Assembly (NCBI GenBank): GCA_964344775.1
Contig: CAYFOO010000038.1
Location: 1 to 13,499 of the forward strand
From: CAYFMH01 sp964344775
GTDB taxonomy: Bacteria; Patescibacteriota; Gracilibacteria; UBA4473
Direction: 5' to 3'
Length of the DNA: 13,499 nt
The notes beneath the pieces are model-generated. The model worked only from the letters and a program-made list of their open reading frames with translations, did not search any database and had not been told where the DNA came from. Both the position numbers and the translations under genes were made by a program. Shown here piece after piece: positions 1 to 7,074 of this stretch (position 1 is its first letter; each line of letters starts with the position of its first letter).

Positions 1-700
1 AATTAATCCCCCCGGTTGCATCATCCCATTTCCCTGCACTGATCCCCGTCAGAGCTGATCCATCTCCGGAGAACGCGGTCGCCGTGACCGTCCCGGTGAC
101 CTCAAGAGCGGTAGATGGAGTGGCGGTTCCGATTCCGACAAGACCTGCAGCATCAATAACAACTCTATCAGAAGAAGCACTTTCATCTCTAATTCTAAAC
201 AAAAAACCATCTGAATATACCGAATAAGCCCTGTCTGTGTCATCTATTGTTAACTTTGGTGCATCTCCCTCAATTTCTAGTATAGATGCCGGACTCATCG
301 TGCCGATTCCAACATTTCCAGACTGATCAAGCGTCATTGCCCATCCGCTTTGTTTGGCAAATTTTAATTTATCTCCATCGGTCCCGTCCTTATAAACATT
401 CCATTGTTGAACCCCATTTTCCCCAATCCAAAGCCCTGCCTCTGAGGTCGCCCCAGAAGCATCCACCCGAAAATAAGCACTACTCGTACCACTCCCTAAA
501 ATGTCTCCTGCTACTTCCAAAGTTTTACTCGGACTCGCCGTTCCAATCCCGATCCGGCTATTCACTGTATCAGCCGTGATAAGTGATCCGATCTTCCCTC
601 CGTTTGATTCTCCGGTCGGGGTAGTCGGCCAGGTGATCGCGAGAGCAGTGGTACTGATGATGGAAGTGCCGAGTACGAAGGCGAGTGTTTGTTTTTTCAT
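1..700 (-). CDS. Secreted GIGT-repeat surface or fibre protein, C-terminus cut by window edge
   Basis: An open frame runs from ATG at 700 to the left edge with no stop, giving 233 residues plus one base of the next codon. Residues 1-21 form a signal peptide (MKKQ, hydrophobic core, cleavage after ALA). Three copies of a motif of the form GIGTxxPxxxLEVxG follow at about 50-65, 131-145 and 189-203. The last is followed by VTATAFSGDGSALTGI (205-220), a phrase common in tail-fibre-like and bacterial surface proteins. Such repeats usually form β-rich stalks, and some proteins of this type end in a self-cleaving chaperone domain, which would lie outside the window. No Shine-Dalgarno is seen, but a near-consensus promoter lies directly upstream. 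GC is higher (about 58% in one sampled stretch) than in most neighbours. Function is inferred as extracellular adhesion or coat; a prophage fibre is the alternative. Confidence 0.85.
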   Translation of the reverse strand, partial: MKKQTLAFVLGTSIISTTALAITWPTTPTGESNGGKIGSLITADTVNSRIGIGTASPSKTLEVAGDILGSGTSSAYFRVDASGATSEAGLWIGENGVQQWNVYKDGTDGDKLKFAKQSGWAMTLDQSGNVGIGTMSPASILEIEGDAPKLTIDDTDRAYSVYSDGFLFRIRDESASSDRVVIDAAGLVGIGTATPSTALEVTGTVTATAFSGDGSALTGISAGKWDDATGGIN

Positions 701-732
701 TTTTTTGATAGATTAAAAAATAGATCAATTTT

Positions 733-761
733 ATTATCTCTTAGGGCGGGATGGAAGTCAA
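733..761 (-). promoter_or_regulatory. Promoter for the GIGT-repeat protein gene
   Basis: On the minus strand TTGACT (756-761) and GATAAT (733-738) are separated by exactly 17 bases, close to the σ70 consensus. The expected transcript starts about 25-30 bases upstream of the ATG at 700. Confidence 0.7.
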
Positions 762-784
762 AAATTTTTCATATAAAAACTGTG

Positions 785-855
785 GTCATTCCAGCTTGCC
801 TGGAATCACATTGTTTTTGCACACCCATCAGGATCCTGGTCAAGCCAGGATGACC
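785..855. repeat. Paired inverted hairpin repeat, possible terminator of the amidase/SpoIID gene
   Basis: Two units face each other. Each is itself a hairpin: ATTCCAG/CTGGAAT around loop CTTGC (788-806) and ATCCTGG/CCAGGAT around loop TCAAG (833-851). The outer arms also pair with each other (GGTCAT...ATGACC), 16 of 23 positions matching. The unit resembles the GTCATTCC...GGAATC type of dispersed intergenic repeat. On the minus strand it lies just after the stop of the amidase/SpoIID gene and is followed by TTTTTAT, so it may also end that transcript. Confidence 0.65.
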
Positions 856-867
856 AAGAGGTAAATT

Positions 868-3375
868 TTAATACACTTTCTTCACTTCAATCCCATCAAA
901 GAAATAGTGTAAAATCTCCTCATAATTTCGTCCCATCTGGGCCAGCTTCCGAGAGGTATTACCAGAGAGCCCTACCCCATGTCCTCGAGCTTTCAACCCC
1001 TGATCATATGGAAGCGGTTGATCCTTGGTCCACGGATACTGAGATCGCCACTTACCAGAATTTCGACCAGAACTCTGGGTAAAGTACGGGCCAATTACCG
1101 GCTTTCCCTGGTAGGTGATCACTTTTCCTGCCGTTTCTTCGATTAATTTTTTTTGTTCTGGATGATATCTCTCCCATTCATACCCCAGATAGAGCTGTGA
1201 GGTTCGAGGAGAGTCCTCTAGATCATAGAGATCGGTTCGGAATTTTCTTCGTTTTCCGGAATATACCAGTGCATAGCTTCTCGCTAGGATGTGAATGGCG
1301 TGCTTTTTTTCGGTTGGTTCGGTTTTTGGTTCTTCTCCCAGTCCCCAGAGATATTGGCTGATTGGAAGTTCATTCACTAGCATAAGCTTTGTCTTTTTAT
1401 CTTTTGTCGAGAGATGTACGTTGATTTGTTTTCGAAAGGTATTGTATTTTAAATTACCGAGTCCCCGATCGTAATTTGCAATTTCAATAATACCTTCGGT
1501 TTTAAATTGAGGATTGATGAGTTCTAGATTTTTTTCTGGCAAAATAGCAGTTATTTTCCCTTTTTTACTACTCACGACTACCTTTATCTTTTCTTTCGGT
1601 GGGACGGTAGTGATATGTTTGTTTTTGTGCCAGATTTCAATTTTGTCTTGTGATTGGAGATAGGCAATTTTTCCATCAAAATAAGAAAGTTTTACTTTTA
1701 CTACTGGTTCATCTGATTTTTTTTCTTCTACGATTTTTTTGTGAATATTTCTGGATCGAGCGAATTTTTTGTCTTTGAGTGGTTTGAATTTCGCACTTTT
1801 ATTACTCTTCGGTTTTAGTCGTTTGAGGATACTTCTTTTTTCACCAGATACCTGGAATGGAAACGGAAAAGAAAACTTCTTAAAAATCACGTCTTGTTTA
1901 TTTTGAAAAATCTTTGGTATTAGCGAGAGAGTGTATTTTCCGTTTGGAGTACTTTTTACATACGCTCGAGCACGAAATGTTCCAGTGTGGCCGGATCTGA
2001 TTTTTTGAGTAGCACGGAATTTTCCGATTAGCATACCATCAGGTACATTTCCAACTTCCAGAGTGGCTCCTTTTGGCCAGTCAAATTTGGAACCATTTTT
2101 CATTTTTATTTCCAGAGTGGTTTTTTGTCCTCGTCTCAGGATATCCGCTCGCAAAAGTCCTGCTAGGTCAATATTTGGGGCTTTTTTTGCTCTTCGAAAG
2201 ACTTTTTGTTTTTGAATTCCTTCTGTTTTTTTACTTCGAGCCAAAAAGTCTCGGCCGGTTTTTTTCTTTTCTTGCATTCCTGCTAATTTTCGTGCGGTTT
2301 CTTGTCTGATCCAAGGGAGTTTTTCAATCAGTTTTTTCCCAGGACAAGCAGTCCCATGTCCTTTACGAGCCACGTATCGGTGTCCAGTGATATTATTAGA
2401 ATTTTTTCCTAGGAATCGCTCTTTTCCTAGAGGATCCACGTCAAATCTTTTGGCATGATCTGCCAAAAGTAAGGTTAAAACTTGGAGTTGTGCTTCTGTT
2501 GGTTCTTCTTTATTAAAGTTTCCCATCAGGGCAACTCCCAGAGAGGCTACATTATGATAGGCTGTATGAGCCCCTACAATTTTTGGCCCTCCGGCTCGTC
2601 CCTCATAAATGTTTCCAAGTTGATCAATTACATAGTTGTATCCGATATCTCCCCATCCTCGACTGATCGTATGAAAAGCATAGATTGCTCGCATGAGTTC
2701 TTTTGGATTTCGGCTTTCATCGATTACTTCTCCGGTGTGATGAATCACAAATTTTTTAAGTTTTCGATTTTCTTCCACCGGCCATGTAAGTTCTCGGCCT
2801 TGTGTATCTTCTCGAGCGATAATTTTTGGTCTTAAATATGAAGGCAGCTGTTTTGCCTCCGGGACAATTTCCCTAAAATAAGCCGTAAATCCTCGAAAAG
2901 GCTTCCAGACTCGGAGATTCTCATCAGCACTCCATTCTTCTCGAGAAATGTAATCTGGTGGTTTTATTTTTTTGGGAAGTCCTGTAAGTGTATTATCATA
3001 GCTGTCATCATCAAATGGATCGAATTTAACCATCAAATTTTCATCTGGGATACGAGTATCGAGAAAAAGAATTTTTCCTTCAAAAGGTTCTTCACTTTTG
3101 AGCCAGATGGTTTTTCTTGGCTGGCCAGAGAGAATTTCTGTTTCATTTTCAAAAATGTGATCAGCATGTAATTCTCGCCATTTTTCCTGTTCATCAGCTC
3201 GGAAAAACACCTCTGGAATCGCTTCATCATCCCAGATTCCTAGAGCCGTAAACTCAATAGGAGCTGTGATCTCTATCGGGCTTTCTGAAAGCGTCAGTGC
3301 CTGTTCTTCAAATGTTATCCCAGAGAAAGATTGGTTCCAGAGGGAGGCGATTCCGAGAGCTAAATTTTCTAGCAT
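868..3375 (-). CDS. PGRP-type N-acetylmuramoyl-L-alanine amidase fused to Ig-like and SpoIID lytic transglycosylase domains
   Basis: The 835-residue protein should cut peptidoglycan twice. Residues ~30-110 are a β-rich domain often found ahead of PGRP amidases; ISREEW (143-148) matches the entry to the amidase core. Amidase_2/PGRP spans ~205-360: IHH (H212/H213), Y246 in GYNY, H332 in GHR and C344 in ACPG supply the zinc and catalytic set. Residues ~405-510 look like an NBR1-type Ig-like domain (KNGSKFDWPKG). A basic linker precedes the SpoIID domain (~560-835), with YLWGLGEEP (675-683, probable catalytic E681 or E682), ARSYAL (698-703) and HGVGLS (799-804). An in-frame stop (3379-3381) precedes the ATG, so the start cannot move upstream, yet no signal peptide is visible. 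A strong promoter lies upstream. Family assignment of both catalytic ends is firm; activity is inferred. Confidence 0.9.
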   Translation of the reverse strand: MLENLALGIASLWNQSFSGITFEEQALTLSESPIEITAPIEFTALGIWDDEAIPEVFFRADEQEKWRELHADHIFENETEILSGQPRKTIWLKSEEPFEGKILFLDTRIPDENLMVKFDPFDDDSYDNTLTGLPKKIKPPDYISREEWSADENLRVWKPFRGFTAYFREIVPEAKQLPSYLRPKIIAREDTQGRELTWPVEENRKLKKFVIHHTGEVIDESRNPKELMRAIYAFHTISRGWGDIGYNYVIDQLGNIYEGRAGGPKIVGAHTAYHNVASLGVALMGNFNKEEPTEAQLQVLTLLLADHAKRFDVDPLGKERFLGKNSNNITGHRYVARKGHGTACPGKKLIEKLPWIRQETARKLAGMQEKKKTGRDFLARSKKTEGIQKQKVFRRAKKAPNIDLAGLLRADILRRGQKTTLEIKMKNGSKFDWPKGATLEVGNVPDGMLIGKFRATQKIRSGHTGTFRARAYVKSTPNGKYTLSLIPKIFQNKQDVIFKKFSFPFPFQVSGEKRSILKRLKPKSNKSAKFKPLKDKKFARSRNIHKKIVEEKKSDEPVVKVKLSYFDGKIAYLQSQDKIEIWHKNKHITTVPPKEKIKVVVSSKKGKITAILPEKNLELINPQFKTEGIIEIANYDRGLGNLKYNTFRKQINVHLSTKDKKTKLMLVNELPISQYLWGLGEEPKTEPTEKKHAIHILARSYALVYSGKRRKFRTDLYDLEDSPRTSQLYLGYEWERYHPEQKKLIEETAGKVITYQGKPVIGPYFTQSSGRNSGKWRSQYPWTKDQPLPYDQGLKARGHGVGLSGNTSRKLAQMGRNYEEILHYFFDGIEVKKVY

Positions 3376-3413
3376 TATTTAAATTTTAACAGAGATTAAA
3401 AAAAATTCGAAGG

Positions 3414-3442
3414 ATTATAGCAGAAAAAAGCAGAAAAAACAA
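3414..3442 (-). promoter_or_regulatory. Extended -10 promoter for the amidase/SpoIID gene
   Basis: On the minus strand TTGTTT (3437-3442) and a perfect TATAAT (3414-3419) are 17 bases apart, and TGC directly before TATAAT makes an extended -10 element. It lies about 40 bases upstream of the start codon at 3375, so this gene is transcribed on its own rather than only from the CDF gene. Confidence 0.8.
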
Positions 3443-3449
3443 GGGGAAA

Positions 3450-3540
3450 AGATGTTGGAATGCAGGATGTACGATGTTAGGGAAAAAGCCCAACATCCTT
3501 TCCATTATTTTCTTCCGCTAAAATCTAACATCAAACATCT
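3450..3540. repeat. Nested inverted repeat between the amidase and CDF genes
   Basis: Several GATGTT/AACATC words pair here. The inner hairpin is GATGTT-A-GGG (3473-3482), loop AAAAAG, and CCCAACATC (3489-3497), nine pairs with one bulged base. GATGTTAG (3473-3480) can alternatively pair with CTAACATC (3525-3532), and AGATGTT (3450-3456) with AACATCT (3534-3540). It sits just after the stop of the minus-strand CDF gene and may serve as its terminator. It looks like a dispersed hairpin element. Confidence 0.5.
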
Positions 3541-3555
3541 TCATTTTTTAAAAAA

Positions 3556-4467
3556 CTACTTTCCTTCCTTTGAGTCGTCGACAGGATCCAAATGTATCAA
3601 AACATCACCTTCTTCGATTACTTTTTCAATTTGTTCTTGAATTTTGTCAGAAGTGTTATGAGCTTCTATCAGCAGTGTCTTAGGGGTAAAAACCATATGC
3701 ACATCCACAAAAATTTTGGAACCAGATTGGCGTGTACGAAGATAGTGATAACTAGTAATTTTATTATTTTTTATAGCTGTTTTTAAAATCTTTATGATTT
3801 TTTTCTTAATTTCAGGACTTACTTCATGATCCAGAAGAAGAAAAACAGCTTTTTTAAAAATAGAAATTCCAGATTTTATAATCAAAAAAGCCATGATTAC
3901 TGAGACGAACCCATCAATCCAAACTTTTCCGGTAAAAAAGATAAATAAAATAGAAATTAAGATAGCCAGATTAGCAAAAACGTCAGATTGATAATGAGCC
4001 GCATCTGATTCCAACAAGAGGGAATTTGTTGTTTTTGCCTCTTTTTTCAAAAATTTAACCAACCAGATAGTGATGATGGTAGAAAAAGTCATGACAGCAA
4101 TACCTTCTGGTAGGTGGGAAATCATCCCTTCTCCCATGGCTCGTTTTATACTAAAAAACGCCAAAGCACCTCCAGAAAAAGTGATAATAATTCCCTGGAA
4201 TAGTCCAATAATTCCTTCTATTTTTCCAAATCCATATCGGAAACTTTTGGTTGGATCGGCATCTGACTTTCTGACGGCCCAGAGATTTATCGTAGAGATA
4301 AGCAGGTCGAATAAAGAATCTAAAGCCGAAGCAAGAATAGAAAGTGATCCAGAAAAAATGGCCACGACAATTTTTATTACTGCGAGTCCGGAGGCGGTTA
4401 GAACAGAAAACCGGATAGCTCTTTTTTTTCGTGTGGCTTGAGAAATTTTTGTCATCTTTGCATTCAT
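3556..4467 (-). CDS. Cation diffusion facilitator family transporter (divalent metal efflux)
   Basis: The 303-residue protein is of normal length for the CDF family, which exports Zn, Fe, Mn, Co or Cd in exchange for protons across the cytoplasmic membrane. Hydrophobic segments cover ~17-40, 45-64, 83-107, 120-140, 163-179 and 183-203. The transport metal site is complete: D50 and D54 (DxxxD in the second helix) and H158 and D162 (HxxxD in the fifth), the arrangement of FieF-like proteins. The cytoplasmic C-terminal domain (~215-295) has H257, H270 and H292, matching the usual dimer-site histidines. The DDxxD-type residues fit Zn/Fe/Cd exporters, but the metal cannot be fixed from sequence. 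The first ATG (4467) was used; ATG at residue 5 is an equal alternative. The gene is divergent from the basic exported protein gene. Confidence 0.9.
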   Translation of the reverse strand: MNAKMTKISQATRKKRAIRFSVLTASGLAVIKIVVAIFSGSLSILASALDSLFDLLISTINLWAVRKSDADPTKSFRYGFGKIEGIIGLFQGIIITFSGGALAFFSIKRAMGEGMISHLPEGIAVMTFSTIITIWLVKFLKKEAKTTNSLLLESDAAHYQSDVFANLAILISILFIFFTGKVWIDGFVSVIMAFLIIKSGISIFKKAVFLLLDHEVSPEIKKKIIKILKTAIKNNKITSYHYLRTRQSGSKIFVDVHMVFTPKTLLIEAHNTSDKIQEQIEKVIEEGDVLIHLDPVDDSKEGK

Positions 4468-4506
4468 AAGATTTATCAGATTTTTTCTAAAAAGGGAAGA
4501 AAAAAC

Positions 4507-4534
4507 TTGCTCTACTCCATTTTAAAAATACACT
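4507..4534 (+). promoter_or_regulatory. Possible promoter of the basic exported protein gene
   Basis: TTGCTC (4507-4512) and TACACT (4529-4534) are 16 bases apart, a partial match to σ70 sites. The leader that would follow carries AAGGGG (4563-4568) and CCCCTT (4581-4586), able to form a small hairpin, and a second CCCCC tract just before the ATG. No Shine-Dalgarno is present. Confidence 0.3.
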
Positions 4535-4614
4535 CTCGTCAAAGTATGTTATTTAATTGTTTAAGGGGGCGAAACAAAAACCCCTTGAAACAAGAATATC
4601 TAACCCCCTAAATC

Positions 4615-5271
4615 ATGAAAAAATCTTTGTTTTATTTGTTTGTTTTTATCCTTTGTTTTGGGTTTGTTCAATCTTCCCATGCCTTCAAAGAAGGGCGAGA
4701 TGGGGATCTTTTTGAAAATCCACTTACTTCTTATGCTCAAAAAAAGAATAAAGAAAAGCTAGAAAGAGCAGTTGGAGAAAGGCGTCGAAATTATTTTCGT
4801 AAAAAAAGTCGGGATAATAAAGTGTATAAAAATTGGAAAAATCAGTTCCAAACTCATCGAAGAAGCAAGGCAAATGCTGGTTTAAATGAAAGATCTACTC
4901 GTATGAAAAGAACAGGGAAACTTCGAACACGTTCTTTTGATCGATTGAGGCCTATGAGTTCCAAATCTCCTGAAAGAAGTACGGCGAAACAGACTTTTCG
5001 TGCAAGAGCCATTGATTATTATATTCGTGGAGGGGAGGCAGGATCCGAAGCCATGAGATCAGGAGTTACTCGTAGTACTGAACATCAGGTTTCACGAAGA
5101 AAAATTGTTTCAAGAAGAGCTCGAATAGGACGAAGTGAAAGATCTATCCGCAATAAACAACGAAATCTTTCCTCTTGGAAAAGTGCAAAATCGAATATTC
5201 AACCAAAATTCAAAAGACGTCCCTCTTATCAAAAGTTTGGTCATCCGTACATGGCACCGGTGATGGAGTGA
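4615..5271 (+). CDS. Exported, strongly basic protein of unknown function
   Basis: I do not recognise a family. Residues 1-23 are a clear signal peptide (MKKS, long hydrophobic core FYLFVFILCFGFV, cleavage after SHA). The mature part of about 195 residues is extremely basic: I count 55 Lys/Arg (28%) against 17 Asp/Glu, with RR or RRR clusters at 56-58, 82-83, 161-162, 167-168 and 201-202. It has no cysteine outside the signal peptide and few hydrophobic stretches, so it may be largely unfolded or fold on a polyanion. The 3' part (from ~125) is rich in Ser and Arg. Binding of DNA, lipoteichoic-like polymers or an acidic surface is a reasonable inference only. The gene stands alone, 159 bases before dnaB with a hairpin repeat between, and has no Shine-Dalgarno. 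Confidence 0.8.
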   Translation: MKKSLFYLFVFILCFGFVQSSHAFKEGRDGDLFENPLTSYAQKKNKEKLERAVGERRRNYFRKKSRDNKVYKNWKNQFQTHRRSKANAGLNERSTRMKRTGKLRTRSFDRLRPMSSKSPERSTAKQTFRARAIDYYIRGGEAGSEAMRSGVTRSTEHQVSRRKIVSRRARIGRSERSIRNKQRNLSSWKSAKSNIQPKFKRRPSYQKFGHPYMAPVME

Positions 5272-5274
5272 TAA

Positions 5275-5375
5275 GATAACAAGACTACGAGAAAACGAGA
5301 TTACAAGAAAATGATAAAATTTAAAATCCCCCCCTTTTTTTCCTGCTTGCCAGCTTGTAATCTTGTTGTCTTTTT
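5275..5375. repeat. Long inverted repeat and likely terminator between the basic protein gene and dnaB
   Basis: Arm 5275-5291 pairs with 5354-5370: 14 Watson-Crick pairs, two G·T wobbles and one mismatch. A second copy of the arm word, GATTACAAG (5299-5307), can compete for CTTGTAATC (5354-5362). The loop holds seven C followed by seven T (5328-5341). CTTTTT directly after the right arm gives it the form of a terminator for the upstream gene. ACAAGATTACAAG-like words are typical of dispersed intergenic repeats. Confidence 0.6.
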
Positions 5376-5430
5376 CAGAAATTTAACTTGCCAAATGCAG
5401 GGGGAAAATTTAAGTTCAAGATCCTAAGTT

Positions 5431-6798
5431 ATGGATTCTCAAATTGTTTCAGATAAGCAACTTCCGAATGCTCCAGAAGCCGAAAGAGCGGTACTGGGAG
5501 CGATGATGCTCGACAAAGATGCAATTATAAAAATCGCCGATTTTTTGGAACCAGTTGATTTTTATCATGATCATCATCGGTTTATTTATGAGGCTGCACT
5601 CGAGCTTTTTCAGCGATCAGAGCCAGTGGACCTGGTGACGATGGCATCTAAGCTTCAGTCCCAAGAAAAACTAGAACTTATCGGTGGTCCAGAATATCTG
5701 GCCGAGCTTCAAAATGAAGTACCACTGGCGAGCCATATTTTTCAATATGCACAATTGGTAAAAAATTCCGCCACTCTTCGAAAATTAGTTAAGGTAGGAG
5801 ATGAGGTGAAAGCACTTGGTTTCGATACAGAGAAGCCGATCAAAGATTTGTTGGAAAAGGCAGAAAAGCAAATTTTTGCGGTTTCTCAGACTTTTGTGAA
5901 AGATCGGTTTGTTCCGCTCAAAGAAATTCTCGAAGGTAGTTATCAAAAATTTTGTGAAATTCACGAAGATCCAGAGGCAGCAAATAAAAACAGGATTTCT
6001 ACCAGCTATCAAGATTTAGACGACAAACTGAACGGAGGTTTCAACCCTTCGGATTTAGCAATTATTGCCGCACGTCCTTCGATGGGGAAGACAGCACTTT
6101 CTCTCAGCATTGCTCAAACAGTAGCGATTAATCAGGGAAGAAAAGTAGGAATTATTTCCTTAGAAATGTCGAAGGAACAATTAGTGGAAAGAATGTTTTG
6201 TTCCCTGTTAGAAGTGGATTCTTGGAAGCTTCACAAAGGAAAATTGGCGGAAGAAGACTTTGAACGAATGGGGCCGGTAATGGACAAACTTTCTAATGCT
6301 CCGATTTTTATCGATGATTCTATGGGAAATTCTATCATGGAGCTTCGATCAAAGGCTCGGCGACTTCAGATGGAATACGGTTTAAATTTATTGATTATTG
6401 ATTATTTACAACTCATGAGTGGAGAGTCTTCGCATGGTTTTCAGGGAAATAGAGTGCAAGAGATTTCAGAAATTTCCAGAGGGCTCAAGGAATTAGCTCG
6501 GGAATTACATATTCCCGTGATAGCACTCTCTCAACTTTCCCGATCGGTAGAGGGGCGGCCCGACAAACGTCCAGTACTGTCTGATCTGCGAGATTCTGGT
6601 TCGATCGAGCAAGATGCAGACGTGGTGATGATGCTGTATCGTGATGATTATTATAATGAGGATTCAGAGGCACAGAATGAGTTAGAAATAAATATCATTA
6701 AGCACCGAAATGGGAATATTGGTCGAGTGAATTTATTTTTCGATCGAAGTCGAATGAAGTTTGATAATTTGGACAAGAAACAACAGGCGGGATTTTGA
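5431..6798 (+). CDS. dnaB: Replicative DNA helicase DnaB
   Basis: DnaB is the hexameric ATP-driven helicase that unwinds DNA at the replication fork and recruits primase. The 455 residues match the family's usual length, with no intein. The N-terminal domain opens with PNAPEAERAVLG (12-23). The RecA-like motor follows from ~185: Walker A ARPSMGKT (214-221), ISLEMS (242-247), Walker B LLIIDYLQL (320-328, D324), SQLSR (367-371) and LRDSGSIEQDAD (386-397). KHR (424-426) before NGNIG corresponds to the catalytic Lys/Arg finger region (KQR in other DnaB proteins), with His for Gln. The start at 5431 gives a complete N-terminus; there is no Shine-Dalgarno, but a G5 tract lies 27 bases upstream. It stands alone between two gaps carrying inverted repeats. 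Confidence 0.98.
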   Translation: MDSQIVSDKQLPNAPEAERAVLGAMMLDKDAIIKIADFLEPVDFYHDHHRFIYEAALELFQRSEPVDLVTMASKLQSQEKLELIGGPEYLAELQNEVPLASHIFQYAQLVKNSATLRKLVKVGDEVKALGFDTEKPIKDLLEKAEKQIFAVSQTFVKDRFVPLKEILEGSYQKFCEIHEDPEAANKNRISTSYQDLDDKLNGGFNPSDLAIIAARPSMGKTALSLSIAQTVAINQGRKVGIISLEMSKEQLVERMFCSLLEVDSWKLHKGKLAEEDFERMGPVMDKLSNAPIFIDDSMGNSIMELRSKARRLQMEYGLNLLIIDYLQLMSGESSHGFQGNRVQEISEISRGLKELARELHIPVIALSQLSRSVEGRPDKRPVLSDLRDSGSIEQDADVVMMLYRDDYYNEDSEAQNELEINIIKHRNGNIGRVNLFFDRSRMKFDNLDKKQQAGF

Positions 6799-6830
6799 TC
6801 AATTGGCAATTTCCCATGCTTTCACGTTAG

Positions 6831-6836
6831 TACAAT
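6831..6836 (+). promoter_or_regulatory. Possible -10 element after dnaB
   Basis: TACAAT at 6831-6836 is followed directly by six C. I see no good -35 at the right distance. If active it would transcribe the 23-codon frame at 6849-6920 and perhaps the metallo-hydrolase gene. Confidence 0.25.
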
Positions 6837-6848
6837 CCCCCCTCAAAA

Positions 6849-6920
6849 ATGATTGTGCAATTTGAAAGAAAGCTCTTCGGGATTTTGGCGATTTTCCTCC
6901 CTCACCTTTTTATGATTTGA
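6849..6920 (+). CDS. Possible 23-residue hydrophobic peptide
   Basis: An ATG-TGA frame encodes a short peptide with one hydrophobic stretch (LFGILAIFLPHLFMI) after a charged start (MIVQFERK), like a small membrane peptide. A TACAAT -10 word lies 12 bases before the ATG. No Shine-Dalgarno is present. Its 3' end overlaps an inverted repeat, AAAGCTC (6869-6875) and GAGCTTT (6919-6925) followed by ATTTTC, which could end the dnaB transcript. Chance is a serious alternative at this length. Confidence 0.2.
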   Translation: MIVQFERKLFGILAIFLPHLFMI

Positions 6921-7045
6921 GCTTTATTTTCAAAAGGTGCCGGATGAATAGCCAAAAAATCGATCCCGCAGTAAATCTTACTAAATTTATGAAGTCATAA
7001 TAATAAGAATATACTTCTTTTTCTCTGGCTTTTTGTGTTAAAATC

Positions 7046-7054
7046 TGGTAGAAT
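7046..7054 (+). promoter_or_regulatory. Extended -10 promoter of the metallo-hydrolase gene
   Basis: TGG directly before TAGAAT (7049-7054) makes an extended -10 element, 20 bases before the ATG at 7075. AAGGGG (7055-7060) follows at the expected transcription start. No convincing -35 is seen, as is common with extended -10 sites. Confidence 0.45.
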
Positions 7055-7074
7055 AAGGGGAAAAACAAATAAAA

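Noticed and set aside
501..716. Plus-strand frames at 286-579 and 501-716
   Set aside because: Both are antisense to the edge-cut GIGT-repeat protein, which has a signal peptide, repeats and a near-consensus promoter.
785..5375. CRISPR array made from the repeated hairpin words
   Set aside because: The units are unrelated to each other, are inverted pairs rather than direct repeats, and have no regular spacers or cas genes.
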